Shown: in pieces, positions 25,836 through 34,150 of the stretch | How the letters are laid out: every line of letters starts with the position of its first letter | How positions within the stretch are numbered: position 1 is the stretch's first letter | From: Thermoactinomyces sp. DSM 45891 | GTDB taxonomy: Bacteria; Bacillota; Bacilli; Thermoactinomycetales; Thermoactinomycetaceae | Reading direction: 5' to 3' | Length of the DNA stretch: 64,000 nt | Assembly: GCF_900119485.1 (NCBI RefSeq) | Contig: NZ_FPJZ01000002.1 | Span: 69,697 to 133,696, forward strand | Notes under the pieces: generated by a model | What the model saw: the letters and a program-made list of their open reading frames with translations, nothing else | The model's database searches: none | What the model was told of the DNA's origin: nothing | Position numbers and translations under genes: made by a program

Positions 25836-28034
25836 TTATTCAGCTTTGGTAATAGGGGCAAACTTAGCAAGTAGTTTTTTCACACCCACTGGTGTAGGAA
25901 AGGCAATATTTAGCTCCATATTTTCTCCCTCACCCGAAACTTGAACCACAGTCCCCGTTCCCCATTTTTGATGTTCCGCTTTATCACCCACAACCCAAGT
26001 CCCCACTGGTTGAACCTTCGTACCCATAGGGCGGCGTTGTACCAAAGTTGTCGTACTACCACGTTGATTGCCAATTCTCTCTAAGATGTCTGCTGGAAGC
26101 TCCTTCAAAAAACGAGATGGAAGGTTCATACTAGTACGTCCGTAGATAGAGCGAGCTCGGGCATACGTTAGGTGCAATTCTTTTTCCGCACGCGTAATGC
26201 CTACATAAGCAAGACGTCGCTCTTCCTGCATCTCGGATTCGTCATCTAACGAGCGAGAATGCGGAAAAATACCTTCCTCCATCCCAACTAAGAAAACATG
26301 TGGGAACTCTAACCCCTTTGCACTATGCAGGGTCATCATCCCGACTTGGTCCCCTTTTGTACTCTCATCTACCATGCCATTTTCATCTAATTGATCTACA
26401 TCTGAAACAAGTGCTAAATCACTTAAGAACGTGATGAGCGACTTATCCTCGCTCCGCTTCTCAAACTCCTGTGCAACAGAAACAAACTCATCGATGTTTT
26501 CTAGACGACTGGCCGCTTCAATGGTTTTCTCACGTTTCAACTCTTCACGATAGCCTGATCGTTGAAGGATCTCCTCAGTCAACTCTACTGCTGACAAATA
26601 CTCGATCATGGCATGCATTTGTTGAATCAAGGAAGCAAATTCCTGCAATGTCGTTATGGCTCGCTTCGTAAGTCCGATCTGCTCTGCTTCTAAAATCGAG
26701 CGGAATAGGGATACCCCTTGCGAAGAAGCATACTGAGCGATTTTCTCCATGGTTGCCGTGCCGATCCCTCTTTTAGGCACATTGATTACACGTGTAAGGC
26801 TTAAATCATCATCAGGGTTTACAACGAGACGTAGATAGGCTAAAAGGTCCTTGATTTCCTTTCGTTCGTAGAACTTAATTCCTCCTACTACTTGATAAGG
26901 AATATTTGCCTTTAACATCACTTCCTCTAGAACACGGGATTGCGCATTCGTCCGATACAAAATCGCAAAATCTCGGTATGGAACTCCCTCACGATATCCT
27001 TGTAAAATTTGTTCCGCTACATAATAAGCTTCTTCGTGCTCATTTCCAGCTTCCATCACGATAATCGGCTTTCCAGCATCATTATCCGTCCACAGATTCT
27101 TCGGTTTCCGCTCGGTATTATTCGCAATCAAAACGTTCGCCGCTTCTAGGATTTTTTGGGTAGACCGATAATTCTGCTCCAGCTTGATCATCGTCGCTTG
27201 TGGATAATCACGTTCGAAGTTCAAAATATTACTGATATCTGCACCTCGGAAACGATAGATGGACTGGTCGCTATCTCCGACTACACACACATTTTGATGA
27301 TGTTCGGCCAATAATTTGACCAATGTATACTGTACATGGTTGGTATCTTGGTATTCGTCCACATGGATATACTGAAATTTGCGTTGATAAAACTCCCTCA
27401 CTTCTGGAACGGTCGAAAGCAATTCCACTGCTTTCATGAGTAAATCATCGAAATCGAGAGATTCATTTGTCTTAAGCTTATGTTGATACTTTTCATAGAT
27501 TTGTCCTGCCACTTCATCTAAAAAAGTAGACGCATGAAGTTGCATTTGTGCAGGTGTTCGCAGAGCATTTTTAGCAGAGCTTATCTTATGAAGAATCGTT
27601 CTTGGTTCAAATTTCTTCGGGTCTAAGTTCTCCTCTTTTAGCACCTGTTTCAAAACCGTCAACTGGTCCGATGTATCTAAAATCGTAAAATTCCTTGAAT
27701 AGCCAATGCGGTCGATATCTCGACGTAAAATCCGCACACACATAGAATGAAATGTAGAAATCCAAATATCTTCCGCTACGGAACCTACCAGTTTTCCAAT
27801 TCGCTCCTTCATCTCCCGTGCCGCTTTGTTGGTAAATGTGATCGCTAGGATATTCCAAGGATGGATGCTTTTCTCGGCCAAGAGATAAGCCACACGATGA
27901 GTAAGAACCCTTGTCTTCCCACTTCCTGCTCCTGCGATTAGTTGAACAGGCCCCTCTGTTGTTTCCACTGCCTGCTTTTGTGTGGGATTTAATCCAGTTA
28001 AAAGTGTATGTATAGATGAAGTATATGATTTCAT
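25836..28034 (-). CDS. pcrA: ATP-dependent DNA helicase PcrA
   Basis: This 732-residue SF1A 3'-5' helicase acts in repair and in rolling-circle plasmid replication. The Q motif is LNPTQKQAVET, Walker A is AGAGSGKT, motif Ia is ITFTNKAAREMK, motif II is VDEYQDTN, motif III is GDSDQSIYRFRGAD, motif IV is LEQNYRS and motif VI is YVGITRAEKELHL. The C-terminus carries the VGDKAEHQKWGTGTVV Tudor-like segment that binds RNA polymerase in Bacillus PcrA. The ribosome binding site before 28034 is weak. It lies between pcrB and ligA, as in B. subtilis. Confidence 0.96.
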   Translation of the reverse strand: MKSYTSSIHTLLTGLNPTQKQAVETTEGPVQLIAGAGSGKTRVLTHRVAYLLAEKSIHPWNILAITFTNKAAREMKERIGKLVGSVAEDIWISTFHSMCVRILRRDIDRIGYSRNFTILDTSDQLTVLKQVLKEENLDPKKFEPRTILHKISSAKNALRTPAQMQLHASTFLDEVAGQIYEKYQHKLKTNESLDFDDLLMKAVELLSTVPEVREFYQRKFQYIHVDEYQDTNHVQYTLVKLLAEHHQNVCVVGDSDQSIYRFRGADISNILNFERDYPQATMIKLEQNYRSTQKILEAANVLIANNTERKPKNLWTDNDAGKPIIVMEAGNEHEEAYYVAEQILQGYREGVPYRDFAILYRTNAQSRVLEEVMLKANIPYQVVGGIKFYERKEIKDLLAYLRLVVNPDDDLSLTRVINVPKRGIGTATMEKIAQYASSQGVSLFRSILEAEQIGLTKRAITTLQEFASLIQQMHAMIEYLSAVELTEEILQRSGYREELKREKTIEAASRLENIDEFVSVAQEFEKRSEDKSLITFLSDLALVSDVDQLDENGMVDESTKGDQVGMMTLHSAKGLEFPHVFLVGMEEGIFPHSRSLDDESEMQEERRLAYVGITRAEKELHLTYARARSIYGRTSMNLPSRFLKELPADILERIGNQRGSTTTLVQRRPMGTKVQPVGTWVVGDKAEHQKWGTGTVVQVSGEGENMELNIAFPTPVGVKKLLAKFAPITKAE

Positions 28035-28081
28035 GTATGTTCGCGCCTACCGTAAATAAGTAAACGCTATCCCCCTTCCGC

Positions 28082-28789
28082 TTACCGAATGAGTTTCGTC
28101 TCTTTGACCCAAGATACTGTTTCAAGCGCCACTTCTATATCATCATAAATAAGATTCCCTACCACTACGATATCGGCAAATTGAGCCATTTCCCTCGCCT
28201 GCTTTTCTAAGCGGATTCCTCCTCCATAGATAAGTTTCGTATGCCTAAGCTTATCTACCGTAGCTTGTACCACCCGAGCATCTCCATAGATTCCACTATA
28301 CTCTAGATAAAGAAAAGGAAGGCGAAATAGGTGCTCCGCTATCTGCGCGTACGCCAAGATATCCTCATGTGTTAACGATGTCTCTGCCCCAGTTAGTTGT
28401 GCTACTTTTGCTTCGGGATTTAGTACCACATATCCTTCTACTGCTACTCGATTCCACGGAATCCACTCACCAAATTCTTTCATCGTATTTTGGTGAGCGC
28501 CGATCAACCACTGCGTATCATTTGTATTTAACACAACCGGGATACAAAAACCGTCAAATCCAGGAACCACTGCTTTCGCGTTTGAAATTTCTTGCACACA
28601 TGGTAGTGAGGTTTGTTTGACACGCCTCATTAAATCATAGGTATTTTGATAGGTTATTCCATCCGTTCCACCAATGATAATCCCATCCGTACCCGATTGT
28701 AGTAAACGGTCAATCATTTCTTCTTCAATCGGACGATTGGGATCCAGCTTAAATACATGACGCCACGTTTGCATCTGCTCTACTAACAT
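28082..28789 (-). CDS. pcrB: Heptaprenylglyceryl phosphate synthase
   Basis: This 235-residue TIM-barrel enzyme joins sn-glycerol-1-phosphate to heptaprenyl diphosphate, making an archaeal-type ether lipid in Bacillales. Its PcrB signatures include GTDGIIIGGTDGIT, FCIPVVLNTND, PFLYLEYSGIYGD and LIYGGGIRLEKQAREM, all in the expected places. It is directly upstream of pcrA (47 bases) in the conserved pcrB-pcrA-ligA order. Confidence 0.94.
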   Translation of the reverse strand: MLVEQMQTWRHVFKLDPNRPIEEEMIDRLLQSGTDGIIIGGTDGITYQNTYDLMRRVKQTSLPCVQEISNAKAVVPGFDGFCIPVVLNTNDTQWLIGAHQNTMKEFGEWIPWNRVAVEGYVVLNPEAKVAQLTGAETSLTHEDILAYAQIAEHLFRLPFLYLEYSGIYGDARVVQATVDKLRHTKLIYGGGIRLEKQAREMAQFADIVVVGNLIYDDIEVALETVSWVKETKLIR

Positions 28790-28833
28790 ATCATGACCAC
28801 CGCCGTCACCTTATCCCATATTATACCATCACA

Positions 28834-28862
28834 AGAAAAGCCCCGCCAAAAATGCGGGACCT
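28834..28862 (-). terminator. Terminator after the YerC-like gene
   Basis: CCCGC (28842-28846) pairs with GCGGG (28854-28858). The minus strand continues GGCTTTTCTTG. The stem is short. Confidence 0.6.
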
Positions 28863-28876
28863 CTTACTTTATTTCT

Positions 28877-29191
28877 TTAGTCGTCATTCTTTAATAAGCC
28901 ATCTTGACGAAGACGATCCAGCGCCAACTGATAGCCTTCTGTGCCGTAATGGAGACAACGCTTTACACGTGAGATCGTAGCAGTACTCGCACCTGTCTCA
29001 GTCTCAATTTGGTTATACGTACAGCCGTCTTCCAACATCCTCGCTACTTCCAAGCGTTGGGCGATGGATTTCACCTCTCCTACTGTACATAGATCATTAA
29101 ACAGGCGATAACATTCTTCCATCGTCTCCAGTTTTAAGACGGCATGAAAGAGTTGCTCAAGTTCTCTTTTTTTTAACTTATTTAACTGCAT
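28877..29191 (-). CDS. YerC/TrpR-like DNA-binding protein
   Basis: This 104-residue all-helical protein matches the YerC/YecD family, related to TrpR. It has SIAQRLEVARMLEDGCTYNQI followed by GASTATISRVKRCLHYG, a classic recognition helix. GAGGAGG is 6 bases before the ATG at 29191. It is adjacent to pcrB, as in B. subtilis, where yerC precedes pcrB. The target is unknown. A 16-bp inverted repeat stands 160-205 bases upstream of its start. Confidence 0.88.
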   Translation of the reverse strand: MQLNKLKKRELEQLFHAVLKLETMEECYRLFNDLCTVGEVKSIAQRLEVARMLEDGCTYNQIETETGASTATISRVKRCLHYGTEGYQLALDRLRQDGLLKNDD

Positions 29192-29352
29192 GGGTAACCT
29201 CCTCAGAGTAGAAGGAAACAATTTTTTCTTTTATTTTTCAAAGCATAAATTCAACAGAAATACAAAAATACCTTTTTCCTATATAATTTACCGCCATGAA
29301 AAAAAGAACCGGATAGTTTGGTTCCATTTTCAAAAACCATCTTCTCTGTTAG

Positions 29353-29397
29353 TATTTCCAACTTTATCTTAACATAGTTGCGATAAAGTTGGAAATA
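29353..29397. repeat. Perfect 16-bp inverted repeat upstream of yerC
   Basis: Left arm TATTTCCAACTTTATC (29353-29368) and right arm (29382-29397) with a 13-base spacer. No T run follows on either strand, so an operator is more likely than a terminator. The rest of 29222-29534 holds no gene I can support. Confidence 0.7.
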
Positions 29398-29476
29398 TGA
29401 TAATGGGTTCTTGTCAAAAGCAAATATTGGAGAGATCATAAGTCAATATATATACCTAGTAATCCTTTTACATTAA

Positions 29477-29526
29477 ATAATAAAAAGCTAAGAGCGGCTA
29501 TCTTTCGCTCTTAGCTTTTTATTATG
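29477..29526 (-). terminator. Strong terminator after the cyclophilin gene
   Basis: Perfect 20-base arms (29477-29496 and 29506-29525) with A and T runs on both sides, so it is bidirectional. Confidence 0.9.
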
Positions 29527-29534
29527 TCTGAAAA

Positions 29535-29966
29535 TTATCCTTCTACACGAATTTCTTTAATGCCTGCGCCTTGTTTCATGTTTTGGGCATGTTCGAGTCC
29601 GCTAGTCACTTGGCCGAACACAGTATGTACACCGTCTAGGTGCGGTTGTGGATCGTGAACAACAAAAAACTGACAAGAGCCTGTATCTTTTCCTGCATGA
29701 GCCATAGATAAAGCCCCTGCTACGTGTTTATGTGGATTTCCTTCTGTTTCGCATTTGATCTGGTAGCCAGCTGAGCCAATTCCTGTTCCTTGTGGGCAGC
29801 CACCTTGAGAAACAAAGCCCTTAATCACACGGTGGAAATTGAGTCCATCATAAAAGCCTTCGTTTGCCAACTTTTCAAAGTTAGCTACAGTATTTGGGGC
29901 TGCTTCATCGTAAAACTCCAGCTCCATTCTGCTACCATCCTCTAATAATACATAACCCTTTTTCAT
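29535..29966 (-). CDS. ppiB: Peptidyl-prolyl cis-trans isomerase, cyclophilin type
   Basis: This 143-residue cytoplasmic cyclophilin speeds proline isomerisation in protein folding. The signature GLNFHRVIKGFVSQGGCPQGTG is clear, and the active-site Arg is in FHRVI. ALSMAHAG and CQFFVVHDPQPHLDGVHTVFG complete the fold. It has no signal peptide. The gene is monocistronic and ends at a strong terminator. Confidence 0.95.
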   Translation of the reverse strand: MKKGYVLLEDGSRMELEFYDEAAPNTVANFEKLANEGFYDGLNFHRVIKGFVSQGGCPQGTGIGSAGYQIKCETEGNPHKHVAGALSMAHAGKDTGSCQFFVVHDPQPHLDGVHTVFGQVTSGLEHAQNMKQGAGIKEIRVEG

Positions 29967-30045
29967 ATTTTCCTCTCCCTTCGTCTTACTATTCTATAGT
30001 ACCATAAATAGCCAATTTCGCACTCCCTTGATTGTATAAAGATAA

Positions 30046-30100
30046 AGCAAAAAAGCACCTATCCACTCTCCTATAAGAAAACAGGAGGGAATTGGCGCAA
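30046..30100 (-). terminator. Imperfect terminator after the amidase gene
   Basis: A long imperfect stem (GCACCTATCCACTCTCCT opposite AGGAGGGAATTGGCGC) with TTTTTTGC on the minus strand side. Confidence 0.5.
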
Positions 30101-30110
30101 AAGAATAAGT

Positions 30111-30704
30111 TCATGATGAAATGGAATCCTTAGTCTGACATTCATAAATATTGGCCAAACCACATGCAATACACTTAGCATACTGGTCTCGAAAAGATAA
30201 ATCACTAAATAGTTCATGATGTTGGCCCTTTGGCAAAGAAGAGAGAGCTAACGTAATCGCTGGCATATCAGCACTACGTAATTCAATAATCTGTCCACCT
30301 TTTGATTCTGTATCATTTCGCTTGCCTAAATCGCATATTCCAAACGTACGTAAAAAACGAGTAACTTGATTATGCAAATAGCACTGTACTCTACGTACCT
30401 TTGACCCTGCAACCACACTTACATACGTACTAAAGCCATTTTGATCTCGATCTAACATCCCATGCGTATGCAGGCTTACAAACAAATCAGCCTTCCTTTG
30501 GTTAGCCCATCCAGCCCTCTCATTATTCGTCAGGTCCACATCATACCGACGAGTGAGAGTAACATCGATCCCTTCAAACTTCTGCAGTTCTCTCTCAATA
30601 CGATGAGCTAAATCTAGGCATACGTCCTTCTCTAAAAACATGGAACCCACCATTCCACTGTCTGTCCCACCATGACCTGGGTCCAAGCATATAAGGACGC
30701 CCAT
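30111..30704 (-). CDS. N-acetylmuramoyl-L-alanine amidase (Amidase_3), no signal peptide
   Basis: This 197-residue zinc amidase cleaves the bond between MurNAc and L-Ala. Zinc ligands are His in DPGHGG, Glu in MFLEKDVCLD and His in VSLHTHG. The catalytic Glu is in QIIELRSADMPA. The start at 30704 has AGGTGG 8 bases upstream; a GTG at 30716 is also in frame. The protein begins straight at the catalytic domain, so it is unlike the secreted CwlD or CwlC and may be forespore-specific or released by lysis. It is a single gene, divergent from the PEP-synthase-like gene. Confidence 0.78.
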   Translation of the reverse strand: MGVLICLDPGHGGTDSGMVGSMFLEKDVCLDLAHRIERELQKFEGIDVTLTRRYDVDLTNNERAGWANQRKADLFVSLHTHGMLDRDQNGFSTYVSVVAGSKVRRVQCYLHNQVTRFLRTFGICDLGKRNDTESKGGQIIELRSADMPAITLALSSLPKGQHHELFSDLSFRDQYAKCIACGLANIYECQTKDSISS

Positions 30705-30927
30705 TACATTCACCACCTACGTGTCGTATTCTAGTCGAATGTATTCGTCATTACATCTACACTCATTCTTTCTCTTTATAAAGCTTCGATAAACCTATTA
30801 TTTCTATTTTTTAGGAGCTATATGACTGCAAAAATAAACGCTTACATCATGCTTTTCCCTAGAAATAACACGATATTGTCAAAAGGTCAAGTAAACTTTG
30901 AACATTAATACTTTCTACATTTCCCTA

Positions 30928-30955
30928 TTGACAGTTTCCCAATTCGTCATATAAT
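30928..30955 (+). promoter_or_regulatory. Strong sigma-A promoter upstream of the RPH-like gene
   Basis: TTGACA (30928-30933) and TATAAT (30950-30955) with 16 bases between. The transcript should start near 30962, about 200 bases before the coding sequence. Confidence 0.75.
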
Positions 30956-31021
30956 GAAATTGAGAATCATAATCAATAGTGCCACCCACTCATTTTTCAA
31001 GCAAAATGAAATACAACTTCC

Positions 31022-31081
31022 ACTTCCATAAAGCAAAAGAGTTATCCACATCAAAGGATAACTCTTTTGCTTTATGGAAGT
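31022..31081 (+). repeat. Perfect 26-bp inverted repeat in the leader of the RPH-like gene
   Basis: Left arm 31022-31047 (starts ACTTCCATAAAGC) and right arm 31056-31081 with an 8-base ACATCAAA loop. It would form a very stable hairpin inside the leader transcript. No long T tract follows (GTCTTTCTATG), so it may act as an attenuator, an anti-degradation stem or a binding site. No gene on the plus strand lies upstream to be terminated. Confidence 0.85.
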
Positions 31082-31163
31082 CTTTCTATGTGCCTTAGAC
31101 AATATATTAAATAAAGAAAATGAATTTGACAAAAATATCCTAATAAATAATGAGGTGATTCGT

Positions 31164-33878
31164 TTGAACTATATTTCATATTTCGATCAAGCCAACCGGG
31201 ACAGCATATCCACCGTGGGGGGGAAAGGGGCCCATCTGTGCGAATTAACGCAGGCTGGCTTTCCAGTTCCTCCTGGTTTTTGCATTACAGTAAACGCCTA
31301 CCAGCAAACCTTGGCCAAAAGTACTCGCATGTATGATTTCATTGAGACTCTCAGTAAAACGAAGTCAGAACAACTCGATGCTATTCAATTCTTTTCCGAG
31401 ATGATCCGTGGGCATATTTTAACTCTGCCCATGGATGATATCATTGAATCTGAAATCATCCATGCTTGGGAACAACTTGGAACAACAGAATCTTATGCTG
31501 TTCGTTCTAGTGCAACAGCAGAGGATTTACCCACCGCTTCCTTTGCAGGGCAACAAGACACCTATCTCCATGTAAAAGGGAAAGAACAATTGCTCAATAC
31601 AGTTAAGCAATGTTGGGCTTCTCTTTTTACAGACAGAGCCATCATTTACCGCGCTAAAAATGGTTTCGACCATCACTCAGTCTCTCTATCAATCATCGTA
31701 CAAAAGATGGTGTTTCCTGATGTTTCAGGCATCCTCTTTACCGCTGATCCTGTTACGGGACATCGGAAAACGACATCGATTGATGCGGGATTTGGACTCG
31801 GAGAAGCATTTGTCTCGGGGATAGTAACCCCTGATCTTTATAAAGTACGAGACAATCAAATTATCCACAAACAAATCTCTAATAAGGATAAAGGAATATT
31901 TGCTAGAGAAGAAGGAGGCACAGAGCTCAGGGAAATAGCTACGGAATTACAAGATACACAAGCTCTTTCTGATGAAAAAATCAAAGAATTAGCAAACATA
32001 GGTCATAAAATTGAGCAACATTTGGGCTCAGAACAAGATATCGAATGGTGCCTATGTGGAGAACAGTTCTACATCCTTCAAGCCCGTCCGATCACTTCCT
32101 TATATCCAGCCCCCGTTGGAAGAGATCAACAATACCGTATTTTTTACTCAATCGGCCATGGCCAAATGATGACCGATTACATGAGACCACTTGGTAGATC
32201 CGTATGGAAGACGATGTTTCCCTACGGAAAAACAGCAAATCAGACTGAAAGCTCAGTGTTAGTAGAAGCTGGTGGTCGATTGTTTATGGATATATCCGAA
32301 TTTCTCTATATCAAACGAGCTCGCCAAAAAATTCTCCAGAATAAAACAAAGGATGCAAGTCTCTCTGCTCTCAAAAAAGCCATCTTAGATGGAGAAATAG
32401 AAAAGCGAGCACCTAAGCGAGGCAAATTACGAAAAGCATTCCAAACCTATAAATCCATGATTAGATTCTTTACCAAAATGATTCCACGCTCGCTCAAAGT
32501 GATCTATTTTGAGAATCCCGATTTGATCCAAACACGTGCTAAATCCGACTACCAAGCTATACTAAACAAGTATAAAGATGAAATAGCTCTCCGCTCTGGG
32601 GCTGAACGCATTCGATACATTCAAGAATTACTAGGTACATTCTTTGCTCCAGAATGCTTTGGAAGAGCTCTGACTTACACATATGCTGGGTTTATGACAC
32701 TCGGTATCTTAGAAAAGAAAGTAGAAAAATGGCTACATGAAAAGCTAGATCCCTCTATTCACAAATCTCCGCCTGGCAATGTAACGAGTGAAATGGGCTT
32801 AATGGTGGGCAACTTAGCTGATGTAGTAAGAGACCTTCCTGAAGTGATGGAATATTTAAAAACAGCTGAACATGATACATTTTACTTAGGCTTACAAGAT
32901 GTCCCAGGTGGAGATGCTTTCCTAACTTCATGGATTCAATTCATGGATATCTATGGAATGAGAGGACCCGGTGAAATCGATATAACGCGAACCCGCTATC
33001 GAGAAGCTCCGATGATTTTGATTCCAGCTATCCTCGGCCACATCCAGACGAATGATCCAGCCGAACACTGGGAGAGATTTAAGCGCGGGGAGCAGGAAGC
33101 CAATGAAGCAATCGACAACTTATTAACGCGTTTGCAAGCACTTCCGGGTGGATCACGAAAAGCAAAAAAAGCATCTAAATTAATTCGCATCTTTCGAAAT
33201 ACGGTAGGTATCCGTGAATTCCCCAAATACATCATGACGCAATATTTTGATCTTTTCAGAAGAGCGGTTGTAGGAGAGTCCGCTACTCTATGTCAACAGG
33301 GCCATATTGACCAAGTAGAAGACATCTATTATTTATCTCTAGACGAAATCATCTCTCTTTTAGAAAATCGCTTACCCGATGCCAAGGAACTGGTTCAATC
33401 ACGAAAAGAACATGAGTCCAGATATAAAAAATGCACGACACCTCATGTCATAACAAGCGATGGAGAAATTTTCGCACCTGAACAAAGTAACGAACATGCT
33501 CCCCCCGGTGCTCTAATCGGGATCCCTGTATCTGCTGGGGTAACAGAGGGGTATGTAAAAGTGGTTCGTTGTTTAGAAGAAGGACAGTTAAACAAAGGCG
33601 AAATTCTCGTTGCACCCTATACAGATCCGGGTTGGACTCCGCTCTTCCAGTCGGCAAAGGCACTAGTAACCGAGATAGGCGGATTAATGACTCATGGGTC
33701 CGTTGTGGCAAGAGAGTATGGAATTCCTGCAGTCGTCAGTGTAGAGAATGCGACAACGAAGTTGAAAGATGGGCAGTATATTCGTGTGGATGGTACCAAT
33801 GGGTTTGTTGAAATTCTGCGGGATGTAGGCGAGGAAGTGATTGAAGCTGTTGAAGTTGCTGTAGATAGTCAAGAATGA
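31164..33878 (+). CDS. Rifampicin phosphotransferase / PEP synthase-like protein
   Basis: This 904-residue protein has the three-part layout of rifampicin phosphotransferase (RPH). An N-terminal ATP-binding domain (VGGKGAHLCELTQAGFPVPPGF, ESYAVRSSATAEDL) is followed by a large central substrate-binding domain and a C-terminal swivelling His domain. The His is H844 in EIGGLMTHGSVVAREYGIPA, the RPH form rather than the GGRTCH of true PEP synthases. RPHs are about 865 residues, so this is slightly longer. Inference: it phosphorylates rifampicin-like molecules, or a related natural product. The start is a TTG at 31164, 6 bases after GAGGTG; the earlier ATG at 31074 lies in the leader hairpin. It has a strong promoter and a 200-base leader. 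Confidence 0.8.
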   Translation: MNYISYFDQANRDSISTVGGKGAHLCELTQAGFPVPPGFCITVNAYQQTLAKSTRMYDFIETLSKTKSEQLDAIQFFSEMIRGHILTLPMDDIIESEIIHAWEQLGTTESYAVRSSATAEDLPTASFAGQQDTYLHVKGKEQLLNTVKQCWASLFTDRAIIYRAKNGFDHHSVSLSIIVQKMVFPDVSGILFTADPVTGHRKTTSIDAGFGLGEAFVSGIVTPDLYKVRDNQIIHKQISNKDKGIFAREEGGTELREIATELQDTQALSDEKIKELANIGHKIEQHLGSEQDIEWCLCGEQFYILQARPITSLYPAPVGRDQQYRIFYSIGHGQMMTDYMRPLGRSVWKTMFPYGKTANQTESSVLVEAGGRLFMDISEFLYIKRARQKILQNKTKDASLSALKKAILDGEIEKRAPKRGKLRKAFQTYKSMIRFFTKMIPRSLKVIYFENPDLIQTRAKSDYQAILNKYKDEIALRSGAERIRYIQELLGTFFAPECFGRALTYTYAGFMTLGILEKKVEKWLHEKLDPSIHKSPPGNVTSEMGLMVGNLADVVRDLPEVMEYLKTAEHDTFYLGLQDVPGGDAFLTSWIQFMDIYGMRGPGEIDITRTRYREAPMILIPAILGHIQTNDPAEHWERFKRGEQEANEAIDNLLTRLQALPGGSRKAKKASKLIRIFRNTVGIREFPKYIMTQYFDLFRRAVVGESATLCQQGHIDQVEDIYYLSLDEIISLLENRLPDAKELVQSRKEHESRYKKCTTPHVITSDGEIFAPEQSNEHAPPGALIGIPVSAGVTEGYVKVVRCLEEGQLNKGEILVAPYTDPGWTPLFQSAKALVTEIGGLMTHGSVVAREYGIPAVVSVENATTKLKDGQYIRVDGTNGFVEILRDVGEEVIEAVEVAVDSQE

Positions 33879-34014
33879 TGATGGCTTTTATCAGGATTGG
33901 AGTAACATAAGATTCCGGGGCATATATCAGACCCGCGAAGATGTGGAAAGGCAAGTCCGCTTCGTCCATCGAAGCTTCGGGCAAGTGGCAAAACTCGCAA
34001 AAACGCTCAGACAT
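33879..34014 (-). other. Cys-rich remnant ORF in a structured intergenic region
   Basis: From an ATG at 34014 the minus strand encodes MSERFCEFCHLPEASMDEAD followed by LPFHI. The CxxC spacing and LPEAS...LPFHI pattern recall the start of HNH-type endonuclease domains. The frame runs on into the end of the RPH-like gene, so if this was a gene it is a fragment. The DNA also folds as an imperfect long hairpin (33976-34040), and a related motif recurs near 34060-34095. Confidence 0.25.
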
Positions 34015-34150
34015 TGCCACAAAAAGCCCTTGCTTCGAAGGACTATGCTAAGTAGGCTCTACTCACTCGCAGTGGTCAGACACATTGCCCCTAAAACCAC
34101 TCTCTTATCTCGACGAATAAGTGGCCCATGGAAAGTAAAATCCACACGAA

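Noticed and set aside
31006..31098. A 30-residue leader peptide over the RPH hairpin
   Set aside because: The ATG at 31006 has no ribosome binding site, although the frame spans the stem, so I do not call it.
33569..33872. Short frames at the end of the RPH-like gene
   Set aside because: They are shadows of the swivelling His domain and the stop region.
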